Positions 26,370-36,038 of a stretch of DNA of 64,000 nucleotides are shown here, in pieces. The notes under the pieces were generated by a model that worked only from the letters and a program-made list of their open reading frames with translations, had not been told where the DNA came from and searched no databases. A program made the translations under genes and the position numbers. The stretch comes from Actinoplanes regularis (GTDB lineage Bacteria > Actinomycetota > Actinomycetes > Mycobacteriales > Micromonosporaceae). The stretch's first letter is position 1. The number at the start of each line of letters is the position of its first letter. Location: NCBI RefSeq assembly GCF_900188005.1, contig NZ_FZNR01000002.1:496001-560000 (forward strand). Direction: 5' to 3'.

Positions 26370-27209
26370 GTGACCGAGATCCCCACGATCGAGACGCCGT
26401 CGCACCGACCGGCGAGCCCGGACTCGCCCCAGCGGGTGACCGAGGATGAAACACGCCACGCCAACCGCGCCTGGTGGGACTTCGACGCTGACGACTATCA
26501 GGATGAGCACGGCGCCTTCCTCGGCGACGTCGACTTCGTCTGGTGCCCCGAGCGGCTGCGGGAGGCCGACGCGGGGCTGCTCGGCGACGTACAGGGGAAG
26601 CGGATTCTGGAGCTCGGCGCCGGCGCCGCGGCCGGAGCCCGGTGGCTGCGCGGGCAGGGCGCCCAGGCCGTGGCGCTGGACCTCTCGGCGGGGATGCTGC
26701 GGCACGCCCTAGAGGCGGCGTCCCGCAGTGGCGTGACCGTTCCGCTGGTGCAGGCCGACGCACTGGCGCTGCCGTTCCGGTCGGCGTCGTTCGACATCGT
26801 GTGCACCGCGTTCGGCGCGATCCCGTTCGTGGCCGACTCCGCCGCCGCCATGCGGGAGGTCGCCCGGGTCCTGCGATCCGGCGGCAGCTGGGTGTTCTCG
26901 GTCACTCACCCGATGCGGTGGATCTTCTGGGACGAGCCGGATGAGAGTGGTCTGATCGCCCGGAACTCGTACTTCGACCGCTCGCCGTACGTCGAACGGG
27001 ACGAGCAGGGACGGGTCAGCTATCTGGAACAGCACCGCACCATCGGCGACCGGATCCGGGAGCTGGTGGCGGCCGGGTTCGTGGTGCGGGACCTGGTGGA
27101 GCCGGAGTGGCCGGAAGGTCATGAGGAGACGTGGGGACAGTGGAGCCCGCTGCGGGGACGGCTCTTCCCCGGCACCGCGATCTTCGTCTGCGACCTGCCC
27201 CGCCGCTGA
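26370..27209 (+). CDS. Class I SAM-dependent methyltransferase
   Basis: 279 residues, Methyltransf_11 type: motif I ILELGAGAAAGARWL, motif II VALDLSAGML, then DALALPFRSASFDIV and an HPMRWIFWDEP segment. This last element and the C-terminal EPEWPEGHEETWGQWSP are frequent in an uncharacterised actinobacterial group located next to rpsA/polA. The start is GTG at 26370. The stop codon touches the first unit of a tandem repeat. Confidence 0.88.
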   Translation: MTEIPTIETPSHRPASPDSPQRVTEDETRHANRAWWDFDADDYQDEHGAFLGDVDFVWCPERLREADAGLLGDVQGKRILELGAGAAAGARWLRGQGAQAVALDLSAGMLRHALEAASRSGVTVPLVQADALALPFRSASFDIVCTAFGAIPFVADSAAAMREVARVLRSGGSWVFSVTHPMRWIFWDEPDESGLIARNSYFDRSPYVERDEQGRVSYLEQHRTIGDRIRELVAAGFVVRDLVEPEWPEGHEETWGQWSPLRGRLFPGTAIFVCDLPRR

Positions 27210-27300
27210 CCGGGGCTCAGGCCGAGCCGTGCGACAGGCCGAGGTTCAGGCCAAGCCGTACAAACAGCAGGCCGGGGCTCAGGCCGAGCCGTGCAACAGG
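27210..27300. repeat. 29/33-bp tandem repeat containing the arsR-type stop codon
   Basis: CCGGGGCTCAGGCCGAGCCG... units start at 27210 (29 bp), 27239 (33 bp) and 27272 (29 bp). Unit one abuts the methyltransferase stop codon; unit three contains the stop codon (27279-27281) and last six codons of the convergent regulator gene. Confidence 0.88.
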
Positions 27301-27725
27301 CCGGCTAGCAGGATCAGGGTGGCCGGCACAGCTCGGTAGTAGACCCAGGTGCCGCGGCGGTCACTGTTCACCAGGCCGGCCTCGCGCAGGATCCGCAGAT
27401 GGTGCGAGATGGTCGGCCCGGTCAGGTGGAAGGCGCCGCTCAGGTCACAGACGCAGATCTCGCCGCCGGGCGCCGACGCGATCATCGAGAGCAGCCGGAG
27501 CCGGACCGGATCGCCCAGCGCCTTGAACATCGCGGCGAACGCGGTGGCGCTGGAAGCCTCCAAGGGAGCCGCACCGAGCCCGATGCCCTCCGGCTGAAGC
27601 GGGGTGCCGCCGAGCCCGGCACCGGCCGCCCGTAACGGCGGGACATCGAGGCCGACGACCGAGGCCGTCACGCGTGGCACCGCCGGGATTTCGGTCTGCT
27701 CCATCGACATCGATCGGCTCGACAT
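27279..27725 (-). CDS. ArsR-family winged-helix regulator
   Basis: 148 residues. The C-terminal 100 residues are an ArsR/SmtB winged helix (MFKALGDPVRLRLLSMI, TGPTISHHLRILREAGLV, GTWVYYRA). The segment EICVCDLSGAF carries the CxC of the arsenic/antimony-type site, so metalloid sensing is likely. The N-terminal 45 residues are low-complexity. The start is uncertain: ATG codons at 27725, 27710 and 27704 are in frame without a clear ribosome site. No arsenic resistance genes are adjacent; the target is unknown. Confidence 0.85.
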   Translation of the reverse strand: MSSRSMSMEQTEIPAVPRVTASVVGLDVPPLRAAGAGLGGTPLQPEGIGLGAAPLEASSATAFAAMFKALGDPVRLRLLSMIASAPGGEICVCDLSGAFHLTGPTISHHLRILREAGLVNSDRRGTWVYYRAVPATLILLAGLLHGSA

Positions 27726-27890
27726 CGGTCCAGAGTGGCAGATCCGGGCAAACCAGGTTGGCTCAGGGGTACCCGAAACGGCCCAGGGCCACCTGAACGG
27801 GCTCGAAACCCCGCCGACCGTCACCCGGTCGGATGATTCGCCCCCGCCGGCCGATGAACGTCAGCGGCCGACGGGTCCGTGGTCGGCGGA

Positions 27891-30593
27891 TCAGTGATCG
27901 GCGCCGTTCCAGTCGCGGCCGGTGCCGACGGAGACCTCGAGCGGGACGGCGAGCGGGTACGCGTTGCCCATCTCCCGGCGGACCAGTTCCTCCAGCGCAT
28001 CGCGCTCCCCGGGGGCCACCTCGAAGACCAGTTCGTCGTGGACCTGCAGCAGCATCCTGGAGTTCAGCCCCGAGGTCCGCAGCGCCTCGTCGACCTTCAG
28101 CATCGCGATCTTGATGATGTCCGCCGCCGAGCCCTGGATCGGCGCGTTGAGCGCCATCCGCTTGGCCATCTCCTGACGCTGCCGGTTGTCACTGGTCAGG
28201 TCGGGCAGGTAACGCCGGCGGCCGAGGACGGTAGCGGTGTAGCCGTCCGTGGTCGCCTGCTTGACGATGGACTGCAGGTAGTCGCGCACCCCGCCGAAAC
28301 GCTCGAAGTACTCGTCCATCAGCGTCTTGGCCTCGTCGGTGGAGATGGTGAGCTGGTTGGAGAGACCGTAGGCGCTCAATCCGTACGCAAGGCCGTAGTT
28401 CATCGCTTTGATCTTGCGGCGCTGGTCGGCGGTGACCTCGCCGAGGCCGACGTGGAAGACCGACGAGGCGGTGGCGGCGTGGAAGTCGGCGCCCGAGTTG
28501 AACGCCGCGATCAGCGCCTCGTCCACGGAGAGGTGCGCCATGATGCGCATCTCGATCTGGCTGTAGTCGGCCGTCATCAACTGCTCGAACCCGGCGCCGA
28601 CGATGAAGGCGCGGCGGATCCGCCGGCCCTCCTCGGTCCGGATCGGGATGTTCTGCAGGTTCGGGTCGGTGGAGGAGAGCCGGCCGGTGGCGGCGACCGT
28701 CTGGTTGAACGTGGTGTGGATGCGCCCGTCGTCGGAGACCGATTTGAGCAGCCCGTCCACCGTGGACTTCAGCTTGGCCATGTCCCGGTACCGCAGGAGG
28801 TGGGCGAGCAGCGGGTCCTCGGTCTTGGTGAACAGGTCCTGCAGCGCGTCCGCGTCGGTGGTGTAACCCGACTTGATCTTCTTGGTCTTGGGCAGGTTGC
28901 GCTCGGCGAAGAGGATCTCCTGCAGCTGCTTGGGCGAGCCCAGGTTGAACTCCCGGCCGTGCACCTCGTGGGCCGCCTGCTGAGCCGCCTTCACCTCGGC
29001 GGCGAAGTGCGACTCCAGCTCGGAGAGGTAGTCCGTGTCGGCGGCGATGCCCTTGCTCTCCATCTCGGCGAGCACCACCGAGAGCGGCTGCTCCACCTCG
29101 TCGAGCAGGTGCTGCGACTCGCCGCCGTCGCGGGACAGCTCGGCGGTGAGCACGTCGGCCAGGTCGAGGGTGGCCCGGGCGCGCAGCATCACGCCCTCCT
29201 CGACAGCGGTGTCCGCACCGTCGCCGTCGAAGGAGAGGGCGAGCTGACCGTTGTCGTCGGCCGGGGCGTCGACCTTGAGCTCGCGCTTGAGGTAGCGCAG
29301 GGCGAGATCGGTCAGGTCGTACGCCCGCTGGTCGGGTTTGGCCAGGTAGGCCGCCATGGCTGTGTCGACCGTGACGCCGACCAGCTGCCAGCCGTGCGCG
29401 CGGAAGGCGAGCAGGGCCGGCTTGGCGTCGTGGATCACCTTGGGCCGGGCCGGATCGGCGAGCCACGCGGCGACGGCCTGCTCGTCGCCCTCGTCCAGCC
29501 CGGCCGGGTCGAACCAGGCGGCCGGGCCGCTGCCGGTGGCCACCGCGATGCCGCTGACCTGCCCGGTGCCACGGCCGAAGGTGCCGGTGACGGCGACGCC
29601 GACCGGGGCCGCGCCGGCATGCTCGGCCAGCCAGCCGGCCACCTCCCCGCCGCGCAGGACGCGCCCGTCGAGGTCGAAGCCGGCCTCGGCCTCGGGCTCG
29701 ACGGCGTCGAGGTACGAGTAGAGCCGCTCGCGCAGCACCCGGAACTCGAGCGCGTCGAAGACCTGGTGCACCGCCTCGCGGTCCCACCCGACCCAGCGCA
29801 CGTCCTCCGGCCGCAGCGGCAGCTCCAGGTCGCGGACCAGCGCGTTGAGCTCGTAGTTGCGCAGCACCTCGGCAAGGTGGGCGCGCAGGCTCTCACCGGC
29901 CTTGCCCTTGATCTTGTCGGCGTTGGCGACGACGCCGTCCAGCCCGCCGTACTCATTGATCCACTTGGCGGCGGTCTTGTCCCCCACGCCGGGCACGCCG
30001 GTCAGGTTGTCACTGCTCTCCCCGACCAGGGCGGCCTTGTCCCGGTAACGGGCCGGGGGCACGAAGTACTTCTCCTCGATCGCCGCGGGCGTCATCCGGC
30101 GGACGTCAGAGACGCCGCGCCCCGGATAGAGGATCGTGACGTGCTCGGTGGCCAGCTGGAACGCGTCCCGGTCACCGCTGGAGATGAGCACCTCCATGCC
30201 CGCGTCGCGAGCCTGGGTGGCGAGGGTGGCGATGACGTCGTCCGCCTCGAACCCCGCCTTCTCCACCACCGGGATGCGCAGCGCCTCGAGGACCTCCTTG
30301 ATCAGGCTGACCTGGCCCTGGAACGGCGCCGGGGTCTCCGCGCGACCGGCTTTGTAATCCGGGTACTTCTCGGTGCGGAACGAGCGGCGGGAAACGTCGA
30401 AGGCGACCACGATGTGGGTCGGCTTCTCGTCCCGGAGCATGTTGATGAACATCGACGTGAAGCCGAACACCGCGTTGGTCGCCTGGCCGGTGACCGTGGA
30501 GAAGTTGTCCACGGGCAGCGCGTGGTAGGCCCGGTAGGCCAGTGAGTGGCCGTCGAGCAGCAGCAGGCGGGGGGTCGTCACGTCGTCGCTCAC
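27891..30593 (-). CDS. polA: DNA polymerase I
   Basis: 900 residues. The 5'-nuclease domain (about 1-300) includes LLLDGHSLAYRAYHA and DRDAFQL. The middle 3'-exonuclease-like domain lacks the DxE and DxxxD catalytic acids, as in other actinobacterial Pol I enzymes, so no proofreading is expected. The polymerase domain has motif A DYSQIEMRIMAHLS, motif B RRKIKAMNYGLAYGLS and motif C LLQVHDELVFEV. It fills gaps in excision repair and Okazaki fragments. Start ATG at 30593, minus strand, single gene. Confidence 0.97.
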   Translation of the reverse strand: MSDDVTTPRLLLLDGHSLAYRAYHALPVDNFSTVTGQATNAVFGFTSMFINMLRDEKPTHIVVAFDVSRRSFRTEKYPDYKAGRAETPAPFQGQVSLIKEVLEALRIPVVEKAGFEADDVIATLATQARDAGMEVLISSGDRDAFQLATEHVTILYPGRGVSDVRRMTPAAIEEKYFVPPARYRDKAALVGESSDNLTGVPGVGDKTAAKWINEYGGLDGVVANADKIKGKAGESLRAHLAEVLRNYELNALVRDLELPLRPEDVRWVGWDREAVHQVFDALEFRVLRERLYSYLDAVEPEAEAGFDLDGRVLRGGEVAGWLAEHAGAAPVGVAVTGTFGRGTGQVSGIAVATGSGPAAWFDPAGLDEGDEQAVAAWLADPARPKVIHDAKPALLAFRAHGWQLVGVTVDTAMAAYLAKPDQRAYDLTDLALRYLKRELKVDAPADDNGQLALSFDGDGADTAVEEGVMLRARATLDLADVLTAELSRDGGESQHLLDEVEQPLSVVLAEMESKGIAADTDYLSELESHFAAEVKAAQQAAHEVHGREFNLGSPKQLQEILFAERNLPKTKKIKSGYTTDADALQDLFTKTEDPLLAHLLRYRDMAKLKSTVDGLLKSVSDDGRIHTTFNQTVAATGRLSSTDPNLQNIPIRTEEGRRIRRAFIVGAGFEQLMTADYSQIEMRIMAHLSVDEALIAAFNSGADFHAATASSVFHVGLGEVTADQRRKIKAMNYGLAYGLSAYGLSNQLTISTDEAKTLMDEYFERFGGVRDYLQSIVKQATTDGYTATVLGRRRYLPDLTSDNRQRQEMAKRMALNAPIQGSAADIIKIAMLKVDEALRTSGLNSRMLLQVHDELVFEVAPGERDALEELVRREMGNAYPLAVPLEVSVGTGRDWNGADH

Positions 30594-30647
30594 GTCCAGG
30601 AACTCTAGACCCGAGGTACGACAGGAATGCCGACCGCCCCGCCCGCT

Positions 30648-31409
30648 TTACAGCACCTTGCTGAGGAATGCCTTGGTACGTTCCTGCTGCGGATTGGCGA
30701 TGACCTCGCTCGGCGAGCCCTTCTCGACGACGACCCCGCCGTCCATGAAGACCACCTCGTCGGCGACCTCCCGGGCGAAGCCGATCTCGTGGGTCACCAC
30801 GATCATCGTCATCCCGTCCCGGGCCAGGCCCTTCATCACCTCGAGCACCTCACCGACCAGCTCCGGGTCGAGGGCACTGGTCGGCTCGTCGAAGAGCATC
30901 AGCTTGGGCCGCATGGCCAGGGCCCGGGCGATCGCCACCCGCTGCTGCTGGCCGCCGGAGAGCTGCGCCGGGTAGTTGTCCACCTTCGCGGCCAGGCCGA
31001 CCCGGTCCAGCAGGCTCAGGGCGCGGTCCCGCACCTCGGCCTTCTTCTCCCGCTTGACCCGGCACGGGGCCTCCATGACGTTGTCCAGGACGGTCATGTG
31101 CGGGAACAGGTTGAACCGCTGGAACACCATCCCGATGGACTGCCGCTGCCGGGCGACGTCCCGCTCGCTCATCTCATGCAGCTTGCCGCCGCGCTCGCGG
31201 TAACCGACCAGGTCGCCGTCGACCAGGATGCGGCCGGCGTTGATCTTCTCCAGGTGGTTGATACAGCGCAGGAACGTCGACTTGCCGGAACCGGACGGGC
31301 CGAGCACGCAGCTCACCCCGCCCTGCGGCACGGTCAGGTCGACACCCTTGAGCACTTCGAGAGAACCGAAGGACTTGTGTACGTTCTCGGCCCGCACCAT
31401 CTCGGTCAC
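30648..31409 (-). CDS. Polar amino acid ABC transporter, ATPase (GlnQ-like)
   Basis: 253 residues: Walker [11 protein letters not shown]-loop, signature LSGGQQQR, Walker [15 protein letters not shown] and the H-loop [10 protein letters not shown], all typical of GlnQ/GltI-type ATPases. It is the last gene of a three-gene operon (binding protein, permease, ATPase), and its start overlaps the permease stop by four bases. Substrate likely glutamate, glutamine or another polar amino acid. Confidence 0.94.
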   Translation of the reverse strand: MTEMVRAENVHKSFGSLEVLKGVDLTVPQGGVSCVLGPSGSGKSTFLRCINHLEKINAGRILVDGDLVGYRERGGKLHEMSERDVARQRQSIGMVFQRFNLFPHMTVLDNVMEAPCRVKREKKAEVRDRALSLLDRVGLAAKVDNYPAQLSGGQQQRVAIARALAMRPKLMLFDEPTSALDPELVGEVLEVMKGLARDGMTMIVVTHEIGFAREVADEVVFMDGGVVVEKGSPSEVIANPQQERTKAFLSKVL

Positions 31410-32413
31410 GGCGTCCCCTCCCCGGTCGCGGTGATCCGCCCGCCCTGCTCGACCTGGATGTCACGGAGCCGCTGACGCGCCTTGCCGGCCGCGCCGTACC
31501 CCTTGCCGAAGTGCCGTTCCACGAAGAACTGGATGACCATCAGCACGCTGCAGATGATCAGATACCAGATCAGCGCGGCGACCAGGCAGGGCAGGACCAC
31601 GAACGTACGCGCCTCGACCTGCTGCAACTGGAAGAAGAGCTCGCCGGTCACCGGCACGTACGCCACCAGCGAGGTGTCCTTGACCATCGCGATGACCTCG
31701 TTGCCGGTCGGCGGCACGATCACCCGCATCGCCTGCGGCAGCACCACCCGGCGCAGCACCTGGCCGCGGGACATGCCCAGGGCCACCGCCGCCTCGGACT
31801 GCCCGGTGTCGATCGACTGGATACCGGCCCGGACGATCTCGGCCATGTAGGCCGCCTCGGAGAGACCCAGCGCGATCATGCCGGCCACGAAACCGGCGAG
31901 CAGATCCGTCGACCTGATGCTGAAGATCTGCCCGTCGAAGTTGTCGATGCCGAACAGCTGGCCGATCTGCTTGTCGAACGGCAGGCCGAACCCGATCCGG
32001 CTCCACAGGATGTTCAGGTTGCCGAAGATCACCGCGAGCACGAGCCGCGGCACGGCCCGGAAGAACCAGGTGTAGACCCAGGCGACCGAGGAGAGCACCC
32101 GGTTCGGCGAGAGCCGCATGACCGCGACCACGATGCCCAGCCCGACGCCGATCAGCATCGAGAACAGGGTCAGCAGGAGGGTGCCCCGCAGGCCCTCCAG
32201 CACCGGCTCGGTGAACATCACGCCGCGCTTGCCCGGCGCGTACGAGGAGAAGATGAACGACCAGCGGAAGCCGTCGTTCGTGAAGATCATGTGCAGGAAC
32301 ATCGCGACGAGCACCGCGAGAACGGCGATCATCACCCATCTGCCGGGATGCCGGACGGCCACGGCCTTGATCGCCTCAGGCCGTGCCCGCCCGGTCTCTG
32401 TCGGTTGCGTCAT
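31406..32413 (-). CDS. Polar amino acid ABC transporter, permease
   Basis: 335 residues with a longer N-terminus (about 60 residues including one extra helix) than minimal HisM/GlnP permeases, then the core five-helix domain. The EAA loop is [22 protein letters not shown], which contacts the ATPase. A long loop between helices (residues about 150-190) is predicted outside. It lies between the binding protein (13-bp gap) and the ATPase (4-bp overlap). Confidence 0.93.
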   Translation of the reverse strand: MTQPTETGRARPEAIKAVAVRHPGRWVMIAVLAVLVAMFLHMIFTNDGFRWSFIFSSYAPGKRGVMFTEPVLEGLRGTLLLTLFSMLIGVGLGIVVAVMRLSPNRVLSSVAWVYTWFFRAVPRLVLAVIFGNLNILWSRIGFGLPFDKQIGQLFGIDNFDGQIFSIRSTDLLAGFVAGMIALGLSEAAYMAEIVRAGIQSIDTGQSEAAVALGMSRGQVLRRVVLPQAMRVIVPPTGNEVIAMVKDTSLVAYVPVTGELFFQLQQVEARTFVVLPCLVAALIWYLIICSVLMVIQFFVERHFGKGYGAAGKARQRLRDIQVEQGGRITATGEGTP

Positions 32414-32426
32414 CCCTGGAAGACGC

Positions 32427-33329
32427 TCAGGCCTGCGGGTTCACCGCGGGAGCGCCGATCGCCCCGGCACCGACACCCCACTTGTCGAGGATCGACTTGT
32501 AGGTGCCGTCCGCGATGAGCGCCTTGACCGCCTCCGCGATCACGTTCGCGAACTCGGTCTGGCTCTTGCCCACGGCGTAGCCGTACGGCGCGGAGTCGTA
32601 GATGTCGCCGAGCAGGGCCAGCTGGCCGCCGGTCTGCTTGACCGCGTACGCCGTCACCGGGGAGTCGGCCAGCATCGCGTCGTCCTTGCCGGTCACCACG
32701 GCGTTGGTCGCGTCCGACTGGGCCTGGTACTGGTCGACGGTGATCTTGGCCTTGCCGGCCTCGACGCACTTCTTCGACCGGGCGGCGATGTCGTCGGCCT
32801 GCACGGTCGCGGTCTGCACGGCGATCTTCTTGCCGCAGGCGTCGTCCGGGTTGACGGTGGCGCCAGTCTTGGCGGCCCACTGGGTGCCCGCGGAGAAGTA
32901 GGAGATCATGTTGACCTCCTTCATCCGGTCCGCGTTGATCGTGAAGGACGAGACGCCGACGGTGTACTTACCGCTGCCGACACCCGGGATGATGCTGTCG
33001 AACTTGGCGGTCTGCCACTCGGTGGTCAGGCCCAGCTTCTGGCCGACCGCGTTGAACAGATCCACGTCGAAGCCGACGATGCTCTTGCCGTCGGTGTCGA
33101 TGAACTCGCTCGGCGCGTAGGTCGAGTCGGTGCCGATCACCAGCTTGCCGGCGGCCTTGATGTCGGCCGGCACCTTGGCCGCGAGAGCGGTGTCCGCGGA
33201 GGCACTGGGCAGCGAGGCGGTTCCGGTCGACGTCTCGTCGGACTCCGAACCGCACGCGGCCGCGGACAGCGTCAGCGCCGCCGCGGCAGCCAGACCGAGG
33301 ATCGCTCGGCCGGAGTGGCTGCGGAACAT
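32427..33329 (-). CDS. Polar amino acid ABC transporter, substrate-binding lipoprotein
   Basis: 300 residues. Signal peptide with lipobox LSAAAC, then an SBP_bac_3 domain: LVIGTDSTYAPSEFID, FDVDLFNAVGQKLGL, DGTYKSILDKWGV. ATG at 33329 follows GGAG. It is first in the operon with permease and ATPase and needs Lgt (at 53849-54961) for anchoring. The exact amino acid bound is not visible. Confidence 0.93.
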   Translation of the reverse strand: MFRSHSGRAILGLAAAAALTLSAAACGSESDETSTGTASLPSASADTALAAKVPADIKAAGKLVIGTDSTYAPSEFIDTDGKSIVGFDVDLFNAVGQKLGLTTEWQTAKFDSIIPGVGSGKYTVGVSSFTINADRMKEVNMISYFSAGTQWAAKTGATVNPDDACGKKIAVQTATVQADDIAARSKKCVEAGKAKITVDQYQAQSDATNAVVTGKDDAMLADSPVTAYAVKQTGGQLALLGDIYDSAPYGYAVGKSQTEFANVIAEAVKALIADGTYKSILDKWGVGAGAIGAPAVNPQA

Positions 33330-33695
33330 GATGACTCCTAGGTGTAACTCAAGGGGTGGTCCGGGTGGATATTGCCGCTTCGAGCCGGATTTGGGAAGTG
33401 TGAGATCAACGGCGGCACTCCCCCCGATCATCCTGCCGTACGCCGTGACCCGCACCGGAGCGCCGTCGAGCCGGTCGACACTGACCGTGCGGAGGTGCAG
33501 TTCAACCGGTCGCCCGGTGACGACGGCCAGCGGTTCACTCCGACGGATGCGTAAGGTTACGACTGCGCAACTGTCCTGTTGCAGCGGCACATTGCACCTA
33601 GTGCAGCGGTCCTCGGCTCACTAGGTTGCCTCCATCAGCGTTTTTGGCAGTGGGGCGGTACCCCGTACCCGCCGCAGCTGGACAAAGGAGAATTG
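33330..33695. other. Divergent promoter region between two amino acid binding-protein genes
   Basis: About 365 bp without a convincing gene. It holds the 13-bp palindrome TGCACCTAGTGCA (33593-33605) flanked by two TGCAGCGG copies, 91 bp upstream of the plus-strand start. No repeats of the 3'-end type occur here. Confidence 0.5.
33593..33605. promoter_or_regulatory. Palindromic operator candidate TGCAC-CTA-GTGCA
   Basis: A perfect 5-bp dyad around CTA, with TGCAGCGG starting at 33580 and again at 33602. Its position about 90 bp before the branched-chain amino acid binding-protein gene suggests a regulator site; the regulator is unknown. Confidence 0.4.
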
Positions 33696-34961
33696 ATGAT
33701 CCGCCGCAACTTCGCGTGGCGCAGCGTCGCCGTGCTGGGTGCCGCTTCTCTTGCACTGGGCGCATGCTCGAACGACAAGAAGGAGCCGGCCACCGGTTCG
33801 TCCTCGGCCGCTACCTCGGCCGCCGGCGACGGCGTGCTGAAGGTCGGCACGCTGCTGCCGCAGACCGGTTCGCTCGCGTTCCTCGGCCCGCCGGAGTTCG
33901 CCGGCGTCAAGCTCGCCGTCAAGGACATCAACGCGGCCGGCGGTGTTCTCGGCAAGGACGTTGTGGAGAGCGACACCGACTCGGGTGACACCTCTACCGA
34001 CATCGCCAGCCAGTCCGTGAACAAGCTGCTCGCCGAGAAGGCCGACGTCATCATCGGCGCCGCCTCGTCCTCGGTCTCCCTCTCGGTGATCGACAAGATC
34101 ACCGGCGCGGGCGTCGTCCAGATCTCGCCGGCGAACACGTCGGACCAGTTCACGACGTACAACGACAAGGGCCTCTACTTCCGGACCGCCCCGCCGGACC
34201 AGCTGCAGGGCCGCGTCCTCGGTGACCTGATCGTCGCCGACGGCAACGCGAAGGTCGGCCTGCTGGTCATGCAGGACTCGTACGGCACCGGCCTCGCCAA
34301 GAGCGCCCGCGCCGCGATCGAGTCCGGCGGCGGCCAGGTCGTCGCCGAAGAGGTCTACGACCCGAAGGCGGCCGACTTCTCGGCCGAGGTCGGCAAGATC
34401 AAGGCCGCTAACCCGGACGCGATCGTCATGATCGGCTTCGACGAGACCAAGAAGATCGTCCCCAAGCTGGTCGAGGCCGGCCTGACCGCGAAGACCAAGA
34501 AGTGGTACTTCGTCGACGGCAACCTCTCCAACTACGGCGACGAGTTCCCGAAGGGCACCTTCGAGGGCGCCAAGGGCACCCTGCCGGGCGCCAAGGCGAC
34601 CGACGAGTTCCAGAAGCAGCTGCTGACGGTCGACCCGGCGCTGAAGGACTTCTCCTACTCGGCCGAGTCCTACGACGCCACCATCCTGACCGCTCTGGCC
34701 GCGACCGCCGCCAAGAGCGACGCTCCGGGTGAGTACTCGAAGCAGCTCGCCGCGGTGAGCAAGGGTGGCGAGAAGTGCACCACCTTCAAGGACTGCAAGG
34801 CCCTGCTCGACGCCGGCAAGGACATCGACTACGACGGCCTGAGCGGCCCGATCGAGTGGAACGATGCCGGTGACCCGGCCGAGGCCACCATCGGTATCTA
34901 CCAGTACGGCGCTGACAACAAGTACAAGAACGTCGCGTACCAGGCCGGCAAGATCGGCTGA
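33696..34961 (+). CDS. livK: Branched-chain amino acid ABC transporter, substrate-binding lipoprotein
   Basis: 421 residues. Lipobox LALGAC at the end of the signal peptide, then a Peripla_BP_6 (LivJ/LivK-like) domain: LKVGTLLPQTGSLAFLGPPEF, AVKDINAAGGVLGKDV, and GLLVMQDSYGTGLAKSARAA. ATG at 33696 follows AAAGGAG. The permeases and ATPases are encoded on the other strand at 36039-40010, converging on this gene across a 1-kb repeat-rich gap. A strong terminator follows. Family assignment is sure; the precise substrate is inferred. Confidence 0.92.
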   Translation: MIRRNFAWRSVAVLGAASLALGACSNDKKEPATGSSSAATSAAGDGVLKVGTLLPQTGSLAFLGPPEFAGVKLAVKDINAAGGVLGKDVVESDTDSGDTSTDIASQSVNKLLAEKADVIIGAASSSVSLSVIDKITGAGVVQISPANTSDQFTTYNDKGLYFRTAPPDQLQGRVLGDLIVADGNAKVGLLVMQDSYGTGLAKSARAAIESGGGQVVAEEVYDPKAADFSAEVGKIKAANPDAIVMIGFDETKKIVPKLVEAGLTAKTKKWYFVDGNLSNYGDEFPKGTFEGAKGTLPGAKATDEFQKQLLTVDPALKDFSYSAESYDATILTALAATAAKSDAPGEYSKQLAAVSKGGEKCTTFKDCKALLDAGKDIDYDGLSGPIEWNDAGDPAEATIGIYQYGADNKYKNVAYQAGKIG

Positions 34962-34976
34962 CCTTCAGCGACTCCA

Positions 34977-35014
34977 GCGAGGGCCCGGCCATCTGGCCGG
35001 GCCCTCGCCCTTTT
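34977..35014 (+). terminator. Strong intrinsic terminator after livK
   Basis: GCGAGGGCCCGGCC (34977-34990), loop ATCT, and its exact complement (34995-35008), followed by CCTTTTCC. Textbook form. Confidence 0.93.
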
Positions 35015-35164
35015 CCGCACTTCCAACCCTTTCCCCGGTACGACCGATGGAGCCCCGCCTCCAGGCCTCCCGGCCAAGCCCCGTGCCAGCCCCACGCGAC
35101 ACCGCCCTTCCCCCGACCGCGCCGTGCCCCCGATACCGCCCCTCCCCCAACAGCCCCGCCCCCG

Positions 35165-35415
35165 CAGCTGGCTCCCATGGTGATGTCCGAGCCTCCGATA
35201 GGGCGATGAGCACCAGCCCGGCCCCGTCAGCTGGCTCCCACAGCGGTTTCCGAGCCCTCGAAAGAGCGATGAGCGACAGCGTCGCCCCGCAGCTGGCTCT
35301 CACGGTGATGTCCGAGCCTCCGGATAGGGCCGATGAGCACCAGCCCGGCCTCGTCAGCTGGCTCCCACAGCGGTATCCGAGCCCTCGAAAGAGCAATGAG
35401 CATTAGCCTGGCCGT
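35165..35415. repeat. 62-65-bp tandem repeat in two alternating forms
   Basis: Units begin with CAGCTGGCTC at 35165, 35228, 35290 and 35355. Units one and three share TGATGTCCGAGCCTCCG, units two and four share ACAGCGG..TCCGAGCCCTCG, so the array is a duplicated dimer of about 125 bp. Confidence 0.9.
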
Positions 35416-35680
35416 CTCGGCTGGGCCTGATCGCCCCGTCAGGGGTGTTGTTACGACTGCCAGGACCAGCTGAGGGCTTGCGTCGCGCTGCGGCCGGAAT
35501 TGGGCAGCCCCCTTGCGCGGTGACCCGTCGCGGCCTCGGTGCGCGAAATGATCTGGTGTTGCAAGACGCCGCGCGAGACTGCCACTGAGCTCGGCCGAGA
35601 GGCCCTGGGCAGGGCTCCATCGGTCGTATCGGATATATCGGGTTTAAAGAAACCAGCCGTGCCGCGCCGGACCGGAAACG

Positions 35681-35990
35681 GCGCGATGAAGCAAGGCCAC
35701 GCCGCAGGCGGCGCGATACGGCAATGCCGGACGGAATCAGCGCGATGAAGCGACGCCACGCCGCAGGCAGCGCGAAGAAATGATGCTGTGCTGGACCGGA
35801 ACGGGCGCGCCGGAGGCGAGATCGTGGAACGGGGATCGCGGACGACCCGGACAGCGGGTGGTCGGTGTGAGCTGTCGGGGCAGCAAGGACACGCTGGACC
35901 GGAAGGGCGCGCCGGAGGCGGGATCCGTGGAACGGGTGTTGCGGATCATCCGGGCAGCGGGTGGTTGGTGTGGGCTGTTGGGGAGGGAAT
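35681..35990. repeat. 59-bp and 103-bp repeats next to the livF terminator
   Basis: GCGCGATGAAGC with CCACGCCGCAGGC recurs at 35681 and 35740. CTGGACCGGAACGGGCGCGC and about 95 following bases recur at 35791 and 35894 (103-bp period). The second copy ends beside the livF terminator at 35994. Confidence 0.85.
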
Positions 35991-35993
35991 GCC

Positions 35994-36026
35994 GCGAGGC
36001 CCCGGACCGTCGGTCCGGGGCCTCGC
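35994..36026 (-). terminator. Terminator of the liv permease/ATPase operon
   Basis: GCGAGGCCCCGGACC (35994-36008) and its exact complement (36012-36026), loop 3 nt. It follows livF on the minus strand; no U-run. Confidence 0.8.
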
Positions 36027-36038
36027 AGGTAAGGCGGA

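Larger units (their letters stand above)
35015..35993. other. Long convergent intergenic region without recognisable genes
   Basis: Almost 1 kb between the livK terminator and the livF terminator. It is largely built of tandem repeats (35165-35415 and 35681-35990). The middle part (35420-35680) is less GC-rich and includes GATATATCGGGTTTAAAG. Short frames exist but lack ribosome sites and actinobacterial codon bias; I call none. Confidence 0.6.

Noticed and set aside
35451..35759. Possible 102-residue gene in the liv convergent gap
   Set aside because: No ribosome site, composition unlike neighbouring genes and overlap with repeats; more likely chance.
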